From the NCBI GenBank assembly GCA_946414315.1, contig CAMKNZ010000005.1, positions 43,326 through 107,325 of the forward strand: DNA of 64,000 nt. The letters run 5' to 3'. Below, piece by piece: positions 9,474 through 18,470 of this stretch. Position numbers and translations under genes: made by a program. Below the pieces are notes generated by a model that searched no databases, was not told the DNA's origin, and saw nothing but the letters and a program-made list of their open reading frames with translations. This stretch comes from an uncultured Clostridia bacterium (GTDB lineage: Bacteria > Bacillota > Clostridia > Christensenellales > Aristaeellaceae). How positions within the stretch are numbered: the first letter of the stretch is position 1; each line of letters starts with the position of its first letter.

Positions 9474-10880
9474 TTATACCACGATAAACTGGGAGAGCAC
9501 GGAGAGCATCAGGCTGGCAAGCAGCAGAATGACCGCGCCGCCCAGGCGGGAGGAGATCTGCGCGAAGGGCATCAGTTCCATCCGGTTCGCCGCGGAAAGC
9601 ACAGCCACGTCGCCGGTGCCGCCCATGTTGGACATGCACAGGCCGGCGGTGACGCCGGATTCAAACGGATAGAAGCCCACCAGTTTGCCGATCAGCGCCG
9701 CGCCGACGAAGGCGCCGATGCAGGTTGCCGCGCACAGCACCAGGTAGGTGACGCTGAAGGAGGCGATCACCGTGCTGATCTCCAGGTAGCAGATACCGAT
9801 GCCGACCAGCAGCATGTTGGTCAGGTTCTTCATGATGAACTGGAACCACTGGTAGCAGGCGATCTCAATCCGCTCGGGGATGATGTTGGTGATCTTGCAG
9901 ATGGCGACCGTGATGATCATCCAGGCGTAGGCGTGGATCGTGATGCCGGTGCCCAGCGCCTTCCAGGCGCCGGCCAGGATGAAGCCCCAGGCGAAGAACG
10001 CGCCGGAGGTCAGCAGGCCGATGCCCATGTTCGTCAGGCTCAGGTTATCGCGCTTTGCCTGCATCTCGGGGCTGATCTCCAGCTCTTTCGGATCGATGCC
10101 GCCGGCCTGCATCAGGGCGCCGTTGCCGTTCAGTTTGCCCTTGATGACTTTGACCAGCACACCGGCCAGCACGATGGACACCGCGTTGCCGATGGCGACT
10201 GCCGGCGTCATAACCGAGAGCGCTTCGGCGGCGGTCATGGAACTGCTTGATTCAAAGATCTTGGAAAGCGGGGTCGCGCCGGCGCCCATGCCGCCGCCCA
10301 TGATCGGCAGGGCGATCAGCAGCAGGGCATTGATGACCGGGTAGCCCATGATCGCGGCGATGCCGCAGCACAGGCCGAAGGCTAGGATCAGGCCGCCGAA
10401 GATAGCGGGGAAGTACCGGGCCGCGGCTTTTACCAGAAGCTTGCGGTTCATGCCCAGGATGGAGCCGGTGATCAGCGCGGCGATGTACCAGTCGAGGAAG
10501 GCGCCGTCGCCCTTGAAGAACTTGGTGATGCCGCCGACCAGGTCCAGTTTGCCGAAGGGAAGGGTCATGTTGTAGACGGTTTCGCCGTCCACGGTCTTGG
10601 CGGCGGGCAGGATGCCGAAGTAGACCAGCAGTGCCGAGCCGAAGATGCACACGATGGCGCCGCCGCCGAGGAAGTCCTTGATGATCGGGGTATGGTCGCC
10701 GATCCAGCCCAGGATCGTACCCAGAACGATCATGAACAGGAAGCAGCCGGTCATGCCCACAGGCAGCACGCCCAGATAGGTCGCCGCGATCGTCACCAGC
10801 GTGATGATCCCGAAGACCGGCAGGGGAAGGTTAAACAGCTGGAACGGTTTTTTCTCCTTGGGTGCGGTGGTCATAAACAT
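9474..10880 (-). CDS. 2-hydroxycarboxylate (malate/citrate) transporter family protein
   Basis: FQLFNLPLPVFGIITLVTIAATYLGVLPVGMTGCFLFMIVLGTILGWIGD; GGGMGAGATPLSKIF; CMSNMGGTGDVAVLSAANRMELMPFAQISSRLGGA. Confidence 0.9.
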   Translation of the reverse strand: MFMTTAPKEKKPFQLFNLPLPVFGIITLVTIAATYLGVLPVGMTGCFLFMIVLGTILGWIGDHTPIIKDFLGGGAIVCIFGSALLVYFGILPAAKTVDGETVYNMTLPFGKLDLVGGITKFFKGDGAFLDWYIAALITGSILGMNRKLLVKAAARYFPAIFGGLILAFGLCCGIAAIMGYPVINALLLIALPIMGGGMGAGATPLSKIFESSSSMTAAEALSVMTPAVAIGNAVSIVLAGVLVKVIKGKLNGNGALMQAGGIDPKELEISPEMQAKRDNLSLTNMGIGLLTSGAFFAWGFILAGAWKALGTGITIHAYAWMIITVAICKITNIIPERIEIACYQWFQFIMKNLTNMLLVGIGICYLEISTVIASFSVTYLVLCAATCIGAFVGAALIGKLVGFYPFESGVTAGLCMSNMGGTGDVAVLSAANRMELMPFAQISSRLGGAVILLLASLMLSVLSQFIVV

Positions 10881-10906
10881 ATCCTCCTTTGTTTATGTTT
10901 CCGGGA

Positions 10907-12076
10907 TCAGAGCCGGGCTACGCCGCTGTCGCGGGCAGCCTTCGCGACGGCCGCCGCCACGGCGGGACCGATACGCTTATCGAAAGCGAGAGGCAGGATA
11001 TAATCCTTGCTCAGTTCCTCGTCGGAGACCAGGTCAGCCAGCGCGTGGGAAGCCGCCTGCTTCATCTCCTCATTGATGTCCGTTGCCCGCACGTCCAGTG
11101 CGCCGCGGAACAGGCCGGGGAAGCACATTACGTTGTTGATCTGGTTCGGATGGTCGCTGCGTCCGGTACCGACCACAGCCGCGCCGGCGGCCAGCGCCTC
11201 GTCCGGTTCAATTTCGGGCGTGGGGTTGGCCATCGGGAAGATGATCGGGCTTTCCGCCATGGAGCGGACCATATCCTGGCTGACGATGTGCGGCGCGCTG
11301 ACGCCGATGAACACGTCCGCGCCCTTCATGGCGTCCGCCAGCTTGCCGGAGAACTTCTCCGGGTTGGTGATCTTCGCCATCTCCTCCTGGGCAGGGTTCA
11401 TCTGCTCACCCTCGCACAGGATGCCGAAGCGGTCCACCATCTTCAGGTGTTTCACGCCCAGGTTCAGCAGGTGTTTGCCGATGGCGATACCCGCGCTGCC
11501 GGCGCCGTTGATGACGCATTTCGCTTCACCGATATCCTTTTTGACCACCTTCAGGGCGTTGATCAGCGCCGCGCCGACGACCACGGCGGTGCCGTGCTGG
11601 TCGTCATGGAATACGGGGATGTCGCACAGTTCCTTCAGCCGGCGTTCGATCTCGAAGCAGCGGGGCGCCGCGATGTCCTCCAGGTTGATGCCGCCGAAGC
11701 TGCCGGAGATCAGGTAGATCGTGCGGACGATCTCGTCCACGTCCTTGCTGCGGATGCACAGCGGGAAGGCGTCTACGTCGCCGAAAGCCTTGAACAGCGC
11801 ACACTTGCCTTCCATAACGGGCATGCCGGCTTCCGGGCCGATGTCGCCCAGACCCAGTACCGCGGTACCGTCCGTGATGACGGCCACCAGGTTGTGCCGG
11901 CGGGTCAGGGTGAAGGATTTGTCGTAGTCTTTCTGGATTTCCAGACAGGGCTGAGCCACGCCCGGCGTATAAGCCAGGGACAGGTCATCCTTGGTCTGAA
12001 CGGGAACGCGGGAAACGACCTCGATCTTTCCCTGCCATTCTCCATGCAGACGAAGGGATTCTTCCGCGTAGTTCAA
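10907..12076 (-). CDS. NAD(P)-dependent malic enzyme
   Basis: [75 protein letters not shown]. Confidence 0.95.
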   Translation of the reverse strand: MNYAEESLRLHGEWQGKIEVVSRVPVQTKDDLSLAYTPGVAQPCLEIQKDYDKSFTLTRRHNLVAVITDGTAVLGLGDIGPEAGMPVMEGKCALFKAFGDVDAFPLCIRSKDVDEIVRTIYLISGSFGGINLEDIAAPRCFEIERRLKELCDIPVFHDDQHGTAVVVGAALINALKVVKKDIGEAKCVINGAGSAGIAIGKHLLNLGVKHLKMVDRFGILCEGEQMNPAQEEMAKITNPEKFSGKLADAMKGADVFIGVSAPHIVSQDMVRSMAESPIIFPMANPTPEIEPDEALAAGAAVVGTGRSDHPNQINNVMCFPGLFRGALDVRATDINEEMKQAASHALADLVSDEELSKDYILPLAFDKRIGPAVAAAVAKAARDSGVARL

Positions 12077-12114
12077 AGGGACTCCCTCCTTGTTGTGAAA
12101 TTTTGGTTAATTTC

Positions 12115-12142
12115 ATTATAATGGATAATTCGGAAAAAACAA
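12115..12142 (-). promoter_or_regulatory. Putative sigma70 promoter for malic enzyme
   Basis: On minus strand TTGTTT-N16-TATAAT about 40 nt upstream of the malic enzyme ATG. Confidence 0.5.
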
Positions 12143-12176
12143 TACCAAAACAAGCAAATTCTGACAAAGAAGCGGA

Positions 12177-12680
12177 TCAGTTTTTTCCGAACCGGGCCCG
12201 CATCAGGGGTTTGATGCCGCCGGCTTCCAGAATGAGCATGGCCTGTTCGCCCAGTTGTTCGCAGGGAAGGGTTTCACCGGTTTCTTCCACGGTAACAGCT
12301 CCCTTCTCCAGGTCCAGCGTCAGGGTCTGGCCATCCTTCACATGGCTGCTGATTCCTTTGCAGATGACCGGCAGCAGGCCGAGGTTGACCGCGTTGCGGA
12401 AAAAGATCCGGGCGAAGGAATCCGCCAGTACGGCTTTCGCGCCCATGGCGAGCAGGGCAATCGGCGCGTGTTCCCGGCTGGATCCGCAGCCGAAATTCCG
12501 CCCGGCTATGACGATGCCGCCCTGCGGGAAAGAAGGCGCGATTTCTTTGCTGACGCCTTCCAGGCAGTGACTGCCGATTTCTTTGGGATCGGTCAGGGCC
12601 AGGTAGCAGCCCGGATAGATCTGGTCCGTGTCGATATTGTCTCCGACGACGATGACTTTGCCTGTCAGTCTGGTTTCCAT
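12177..12680 (-). CDS. LeuD-like aconitase-family small subunit
   Basis: GKVIVVGDNIDTDQIYPGCYL; IVIAGRNFGCGSSREHAPIAL. Confidence 0.9.
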   Translation of the reverse strand: METRLTGKVIVVGDNIDTDQIYPGCYLALTDPKEIGSHCLEGVSKEIAPSFPQGGIVIAGRNFGCGSSREHAPIALLAMGAKAVLADSFARIFFRNAVNLGLLPVICKGISSHVKDGQTLTLDLEKGAVTVEETGETLPCEQLGEQAMLILEAGGIKPLMRARFGKN

Positions 12681-12696
12681 CGTGCTTTCCTCCTTC

Positions 12697-13962
12697 TTAC
12701 AGATACGGTCTGGGATCGGTGATCTTTCCGTTCAGCAGGCTTGCCGCAACGGTGGCGGGGGAAGCCAGGTAGAGACTGGCTTCCTTGGAACCCATCCTGC
12801 CGGGGAAGTTCCGGTTTGTGCTGGTAATGCAGACTTCGCCCGGGGCGAGGATGCCTTCGTGCACGCCGAGGCAGGCGGCGCACCCGGGAGCGGTGATCGT
12901 GGCGCCGGCGGCCATCAGGTCCTGGATGTATCCTTTCCGGATGCATTCGCTGAGTACTTCATTGGAAGCGGGAACGACAATCAGCCGGGTGTATGGTGCG
13001 ATATGCTTTCCCTTCAGGATGTTTGCGGCGGCCGCGATATCCTCTTCCCGTCCGCCGGTGCAGGAGCCGATATAGCCCTGGTCCAGTTTCACCTCGCCTG
13101 CGGCAATGACTTCGCCCAGGGGGTGGACGTTTTCCACGCTGTGGGGGCAGGCCAGTTCCGGTTCCAGGGCGGAAACGTCGAAGACGTGGGTTTCCGCGTA
13201 CCGGTATCCCGGATCGGTGTACTGCACTTCATACGGGCGTACCGCCCGGGCGGACACATAGTCCAGCACGTCCCGGTTCGGCTGCATATAGGCGGTTTTG
13301 GCGCCCATTTCCACCGCCATGTTGCAGATGACCATCCGGCCGGCTACGTTCAGGTTTTCCACATAGCTGCCGGTGAAATCGATGGCCTTGTAAACCGCGC
13401 CGTCCGCCCGGATCTTTCCGAGCACGGCCAGGATGACGTCTTTGGGATAAACACCTTTCGGCGCTTCGCCCTCCAGACGGACTTCGATGATCTCCGGCAC
13501 CCGGAACCACAGTTCGCCGGTCATCAGGATCGTGGCCATGTCCGTGGCGCCGCATCCCGTGCCCATCGCGCCGAAGGCGCCGTGGGTGGTGGTGTGGGAA
13601 TCCGTCGCGACGACGATCATGCCGGGATAGATCACGCCGGCTTCCGGCATGACCTGGTGGCAGACGCCGCAGTTGGTGTCAAAATGGAAACGGAGATCGT
13701 TCTTTTTCGCGAACTCGCGCATTTCCCGGTGGTTGGACGCGCTCTTCACGTCGGGGCAGGGCGCGTAGTGGTCGAACACGAAAGCGCACCGTTCCCGGTC
13801 CCACACTTTTTCACCGCCCATTTCATAAAAGGAATAGACGGTCTGCAGATACAGGTCGTTGATCTCGGCAAAGTCGACCTTGGCGGTGACGATCTCGCCG
13901 GTCCGGACGCTTTCCCGCCCGCTGTTCCGGGCCAGGATCTTCTCGATTGCGTGCATTTTCAT
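12697..13962 (-). CDS. LeuC-like aconitase-family large subunit (substrate uncertain)
   Basis: MKMHAIEKILARNSGRESV; VATDSHTTTHGAFGAMGTGCGATDMA; GSCTGGREEDI; PGCAACLG. Start at 13962 follows SD ggggaggaat; the track start at 14028 is too long. Confidence 0.9.
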   Translation of the reverse strand: MKMHAIEKILARNSGRESVRTGEIVTAKVDFAEINDLYLQTVYSFYEMGGEKVWDRERCAFVFDHYAPCPDVKSASNHREMREFAKKNDLRFHFDTNCGVCHQVMPEAGVIYPGMIVVATDSHTTTHGAFGAMGTGCGATDMATILMTGELWFRVPEIIEVRLEGEAPKGVYPKDVILAVLGKIRADGAVYKAIDFTGSYVENLNVAGRMVICNMAVEMGAKTAYMQPNRDVLDYVSARAVRPYEVQYTDPGYRYAETHVFDVSALEPELACPHSVENVHPLGEVIAAGEVKLDQGYIGSCTGGREEDIAAAANILKGKHIAPYTRLIVVPASNEVLSECIRKGYIQDLMAAGATITAPGCAACLGVHEGILAPGEVCITSTNRNFPGRMGSKEASLYLASPATVAASLLNGKITDPRPYL

Positions 13963-14008
13963 TCCTCCCCGATTTTTCATTTGTGGATATCTATTTCGTA
14001 TATCGTAT

Positions 14009-14020
14009 ATCGTATACGAT
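14009..14020. promoter_or_regulatory. Perfect palindrome, candidate GntR operator
   Basis: ATCGTATACGAT within tatttcgtatatcgtatatcgtatacgat upstream of the LeuC-like gene. Confidence 0.75.
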
Positions 14021-14141
14021 TTAGGCAAGCACAGGATATCATGAGCCGGAAAGATCTGTCAACGGTTTTTGTAAAAATAAAGGAAAATAAAAGGAAATCC
14101 CTTGCGGAAATGAATCGGAAGCAGTATAATCCAAATAGAAT

Positions 14142-14153
14142 ATCGTATACGAT
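14142..14153. promoter_or_regulatory. Perfect palindrome, candidate GntR operator
   Basis: Second identical ATCGTATACGAT, 18 nt before the GntR ATG. Confidence 0.75.
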
Positions 14154-14170
14154 TTTTGCGAGGTGGGCAT

Positions 14171-14824
14171 ATGGAACAGCTGTCAATGATGCCGGCGCGG
14201 GTTCGGATTGCGGCGGAACTGCGGAAAGCGATCTATGCCGGGGAATATAAAAGCGGAGACGAGCTGGGGCTCACCGAGGTCGCTTCGAAGCTGGGGATCA
14301 GCCGTACGCCGGTGCGGGAGGCTTTCCAGGAACTGGAGGCCGAAGGACTGATCACGCTTAGGATGAACCGTGGCGCCGTGGTGAATACCATTGACCGGAA
14401 ATTTATTCAGGATATCTTTGAAATGCGCCGCCTGCTGGAGTCGGACGCCGTGGCCCGGGCCGCGAAAAACGGCATGGAGACAGGACCGCTGCTGGAGCGG
14501 CTGTATGATCTCCGGGATCATATTACGGAGGTCAGCCGCTCGTCCTACGAGCAGCTGAACCAGGATATCCACACCGCCATCTGGAAGGCGGCGGACAATC
14601 ACCGGCTGCAGAAATACCTGCTGGAAATGTGGAACGGGCCGAGCGTGGCCGGTTCGCCGGAGGAGGTCCTGGAACACTACCGCAATTCTACCTTTGAGCA
14701 TATCTCGATCCTGCAGTTCATCCGGGACGGCATGGCGGCGGAAGCCTGCCAAGCCATGGAGCTGCATATTACCCGGAGCATGGCGAACATGCTCCGCTGC
14801 TATCCGGAAACGGAAGGGAGATGA
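14171..14824 (+). CDS. GntR family transcriptional regulator, FadR/FCD type
   Basis: LRKAIYAGEYKSGDELGLTEVASKLGISRTPVREAFQELEAEGLITLRMNRGAVV, then an FCD-like helical domain. Confidence 0.93.
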   Translation: MEQLSMMPARVRIAAELRKAIYAGEYKSGDELGLTEVASKLGISRTPVREAFQELEAEGLITLRMNRGAVVNTIDRKFIQDIFEMRRLLESDAVARAAKNGMETGPLLERLYDLRDHITEVSRSSYEQLNQDIHTAIWKAADNHRLQKYLLEMWNGPSVAGSPEEVLEHYRNSTFEHISILQFIRDGMAAEACQAMELHITRSMANMLRCYPETEGR

Positions 14825-14830
14825 CGCCGG

Positions 14831-15778
14831 ATGTGGGAAAGTTTTATGGTTGCCTTCAACGCGGTGGCGCCGTTCCTGATCCTGCTGGGGGTCGGCTTCG
14901 CGGCGGTGCGGCTGAAATGGGCGGACCGGGCCTTCATGGATAAGGTGAACGCTTTCAACTATAAGCTGTTCTTTCCTTTTCTTATGTTCAACAACGTCTA
15001 TTCCGCCAAGCCGGAGAACATGCCGTCCGTCAAGCTTATGCTGACCGGCTTCCTCTCCGTCAGCCTGCTGGTGGTCCTGCTGGTGATCGTCGTTCCGAAG
15101 TTCGTGAAGGAAAACCCGCGCCGGGGCGTGGTCATCCAGGGCATCTTCCGCAGCAATTTCATTATCTACGGCATTCCGCTGACCACCTATGTCTTCGGCG
15201 AGGAAAAATCCTCCGTCTGCGGGATGATGATCATGATCATGGTCTCGCTTTTCAACGTGGCGGCGGTCATCGTGCTGGAAATGTTCCGGGAGGGCGGAAA
15301 GATCAGCGCGAAAAAGCTGCTCCTGGGCATCGTGAAGAACCCGCTCCTCCAGGGCTGCGTCATCGGCCTGGTTTTCTACCTGCTGCAGATCCGCCTGCCC
15401 GCCTTCATCGCGTCCCCGGTTTCCTCCCTGGCCGGCCTGGCGACGACGCTGGCGCTGGTGGTGCTCGGCGCGAACCTGCGCTTTGAGGAACTGAAAAAGA
15501 ACGGCCGGACGATCAGCGTTGTGCTGCTGATCCGGCTGATCCTGCTGCCGGTGGTCATGGTTGCCTTCGCGTACCTGATCGGCCTGCGGGGCGTGGAACT
15601 GTTCCTGATCCTGATGATTTTCGGCACGCCCGTGGCCACCTCTTCCTATCCCATGGCCCAGAACATGGGCGGGGACGGGCAGCTGGCCGGCCAGCTGGTC
15701 TTTGTCAGCACCGTGGCTTCCCTGGTGACGATCTTCGTCTTTATCTTTACCCTGTCCCGTCTGGGGCTGCTGGTATAA
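14831..15778 (+). CDS. AEC family (auxin efflux carrier-like) transporter
   Basis: FLILLGVGFAAVRLKWADRAFMDKVNAFNYKLFFPFLMFNNVY; GTPVATSSYPMAQNMGGDGQLAGQLVF. Confidence 0.88.
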   Translation: MWESFMVAFNAVAPFLILLGVGFAAVRLKWADRAFMDKVNAFNYKLFFPFLMFNNVYSAKPENMPSVKLMLTGFLSVSLLVVLLVIVVPKFVKENPRRGVVIQGIFRSNFIIYGIPLTTYVFGEEKSSVCGMMIMIMVSLFNVAAVIVLEMFREGGKISAKKLLLGIVKNPLLQGCVIGLVFYLLQIRLPAFIASPVSSLAGLATTLALVVLGANLRFEELKKNGRTISVVLLIRLILLPVVMVAFAYLIGLRGVELFLILMIFGTPVATSSYPMAQNMGGDGQLAGQLVFVSTVASLVTIFVFIFTLSRLGLLV

Positions 15779-15795
15779 GCTTTCCGGCGGTATCA

Positions 15796-15831
15796 AAAAA
15801 CGCTTCCGCAGTTTATGGCGGGAGCGTTTTT
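15796..15831 (+). terminator. Rho-independent terminator
   Basis: AAAAACGCTTCCGC-loop-GGCGGGAGCGTTTTT (imperfect stem). Confidence 0.65.
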
Positions 15832-15844
15832 ATTCTGCTGTGCT

Positions 15845-16321
15845 TTATTCAACCGGCGCGGGAGAGAGGACCACAATCCGTTCAGATTCCCCGTCTTCGG
15901 TTTTGGAGATCCTGTAGGACCCGGCCAGGCTGTGGGCGCCGGAAAGGGCTTCCCGGAGGGAGGAATTGTTCGTTTCCAGCGACGCGATGCCGGCGTTCAG
16001 TTCGCCGATCCGGCCGCCGTGGGCAAACAGGGCGTCCACGTCAGCGGCGAGTATGGCCAGGAACAGGGCCAGGACCAGCGTCAGGGCGACGATCAGCACG
16101 TCCCACCGGATCCCCTCGGCGGAGAACATGGGCAGCGGCTGCGTTTTTTCCGCGATTACGCTGCGCCGCTTTCCGCGGCCGGATCTCGCGTCCCGGGTCC
16201 AGGTCCGGGTCTGGGGGGAGGCGGGAACAGCAAAACCTTCCCGCTGCCCGGGAATCCCGAAAGGATGCGGACAGCGGGGGGAGGCGGTATATTCGGCTGT
16301 GTTTGCACGCACCACCGTCAA
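15845..16321 (-). CDS. Hypothetical single-TM protein
   Basis: IRWDVLIVALTLVLALFLAILAADVDALF TM segment followed by a coiled-coil-like stretch; start codon uncertain. Confidence 0.5.
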   Translation of the reverse strand: MTVVRANTAEYTASPRCPHPFGIPGQREGFAVPASPQTRTWTRDARSGRGKRRSVIAEKTQPLPMFSAEGIRWDVLIVALTLVLALFLAILAADVDALFAHGGRIGELNAGIASLETNNSSLREALSGAHSLAGSYRISKTEDGESERIVVLSPAPVE

Positions 16322-16468
16322 GGCTGTTTCCCCATTTCATCTTGTGCTATCGGATGCTATTATATACTATATATTGGGGAAATGCAATGACAAATCTGTG
16401 AAAAAGTTACACAAAAGGTACGATCAAAAGAGAAAACCGGTTACATCATATAAAAACCATGTAACTTT

Positions 16469-17860
16469 TCAGTCGTTGACCACGTTCCGGGCCCAGAAAT
16501 CGGATTTGAGCATCAGCAGGCCGATGAAGACTTTCACGATGTCGATGAACTGCACGCACAGGTAGATCCGCACGATGTCCCAGTCCGTATACCGGGTCAG
16601 GACGAAGGCCAGCACCACCGTGACCAGCCAGGTATACACCGCGTCGAAGAAGAAGGTGATCACCGTCCGCCCGCCGGAACGGATCGTGAAATAAGTCACG
16701 TGGGCGAAGGAATGGATCGGCAGGCTCAGCCCCGCGATGATCAGCAGCTGCCTCGTCAGGTCCTGCACGTCCGCGCCTACGTTGTAGATTCTCGGGAGCA
16801 GCGGGGAACAGATGATCATTACCGCGCCGATGATCACGTGGATCACCTCGGTCAGGAAGATCAGCTTCCCGTCCACGTCCCGGGCCTCCTCCATCTTGCC
16901 CGCGCCCAGCCGCTGGCCCACCATGATGGAGACCGCGTTGCCCATGGCGAACATGATCACGCAGAACAGGTTCCAGACCGTGCCGGTGATGTTCAGCGCC
17001 GCCACGGCGTTCAGCCCGCGGGAGGAATAGAACTGGTTGATGAAGGTCATGCCCAGGGACCACAGGATTTCGTTCACCAGCAGCGGCGCCGCCGTACGGA
17101 CCACCCGGCGCACCAGTTTCCCGGGAACGTACAGGCTTTTGTAGGCGCCCTGCAGGAACACGTATTTGTCCGTATGCCGGTGGGCGTGCACCACGACGAT
17201 GGCCAGCTCCGCATAGCGGGAGACGACGGTGGCGATGGCGGCGCCCTCCACGCCCATCTGCGGCGCGCCCAGGTTGCCGAAGATCAGGATCCAGTTGCCC
17301 GCCAGGTTCGTCAGGATCGCGCAGATCCCCGCGAACATCGGGGCCCGGGTCTCGCCGGATTCCCGCAGGGTGCCGGCGTAAACCTGCACCAGCGCGAAGG
17401 GCGGCAGGCCCCACAGCATGATATACAGATAGTTGCAGCCGCTCTTCAGCGTCAGGGCCATGTCGCCGCCGTTGCTCTCGCCCTGCAGGAAGGAGCGGAT
17501 AAAGCCCTCCCCGAAGAAGAGGTAGATCAGGATCGCCGCCGCGCTGACGAGCACGCCGAAATACATCTTGATGCGGAAGGTGTGGCGCATGCCGTCCATG
17601 TCGCCCTTGCCGTAAAACTGCGCGCCGAAAATACTGGCGCCGCTCAGCCCGCCGAACACCGCCAGGGCGAAGACCATCATGACCTGGTTGGCGATGGACG
17701 CCGCGGAGATCGCTTCCTTGCCCAGGCTGCCGACCATGACGTTGTCCAGCAGGGACACGAAGGACGTGATAAACTGCTGGATGAGCATCGGGATCAGCAG
17801 CGTCAGGACGCTTTTATAAAAGGCTTTGTCGCCGATAAACCTTGCAAACCGTGAACGCAT
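16469..17860 (-). CDS. MATE family efflux transporter
   Basis: SVLTLLIPMLIQQFITSFVSLLDNVMVGSLGKEAISAASIANQVMMV. Confidence 0.93.
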   Translation of the reverse strand: MRSRFARFIGDKAFYKSVLTLLIPMLIQQFITSFVSLLDNVMVGSLGKEAISAASIANQVMMVFALAVFGGLSGASIFGAQFYGKGDMDGMRHTFRIKMYFGVLVSAAAILIYLFFGEGFIRSFLQGESNGGDMALTLKSGCNYLYIMLWGLPPFALVQVYAGTLRESGETRAPMFAGICAILTNLAGNWILIFGNLGAPQMGVEGAAIATVVSRYAELAIVVVHAHRHTDKYVFLQGAYKSLYVPGKLVRRVVRTAAPLLVNEILWSLGMTFINQFYSSRGLNAVAALNITGTVWNLFCVIMFAMGNAVSIMVGQRLGAGKMEEARDVDGKLIFLTEVIHVIIGAVMIICSPLLPRIYNVGADVQDLTRQLLIIAGLSLPIHSFAHVTYFTIRSGGRTVITFFFDAVYTWLVTVVLAFVLTRYTDWDIVRIYLCVQFIDIVKVFIGLLMLKSDFWARNVVND

Positions 17861-17999
17861 AGGAAACCTCGGAAAAACGGGATTATCCGGCCCGGAGCCG
17901 AACAGCACCATACTATATGATTCCGCGCCGAAACGCAAGCGGTTTTACCGCGGACGCTTTGTATGATATAATCATTCGCGGAACAATGATCCGGAAGGA

Positions 18000-18470
18000 G
18001 TGAGATGGTTGACCCGGAAGAAGATCTTCCTGATTGTGCAGGCGGTGCTCTGCGCACTCATTGCAGGGCTTCTGGCGGCTGCCGCGCTCCGCCTGTATTT
18101 CTCCGGCACCGGGAACCAGGCGGGGGAACTTTTTGATCATATCTACACCCGGGAAAAGGCCGGCGCGGCCCTGCTGCCCGTCCTGCCCCTGTTCCTGGTC
18201 TCCCTGGCGATGACGGTGACCGGGATTGTCCTGGGCATCCGGGACGAAAATGCTGACAAACCTGTGCGGGATGCGAAACTCCTGCGGGACCTGGGGGAGG
18301 TCTACCGCTGCGCGGCGCGGCGGGAAGACGCCCGGGGCACCCGTTATCTCCGGACGGCGGTGCTGGCGCTGGCGCTGGCCCTGATCGTCCTGGGCATCCT
18401 GAACGGCGGCCTGGAGGACGTGTTGGCCAAGGGCGCCGCCATCTGTACGGAGTGTATCGGCCTTGGATAA
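18000..18470 (+). CDS. Hypothetical membrane protein (GTG start)
   Basis: Two or three TM segments; 3' end overlaps the next CDS start. Confidence 0.7.
   Translation: MRWLTRKKIFLIVQAVLCALIAGLLAAAALRLYFSGTGNQAGELFDHIYTREKAGAALLPVLPLFLVSLAMTVTGIVLGIRDENADKPVRDAKLLRDLGEVYRCAARREDARGTRYLRTAVLALALALIVLGILNGGLEDVLAKGAAICTECIGLG

Noticed and set aside
12177-13962. Canonical leucine biosynthesis leuCD
   Set aside because: No leuA, leuB or ilv genes adjacent; context is malic enzyme, 2HCT transporter and GntR. Kept as LeuCD-like with substrate open.
12628-14250. 540-aa plus-strand ORF over the LeuC-like gene and operator region
   Set aside because: Runs antisense to LeuC and through the palindromes and GntR start; composition is non-coding.
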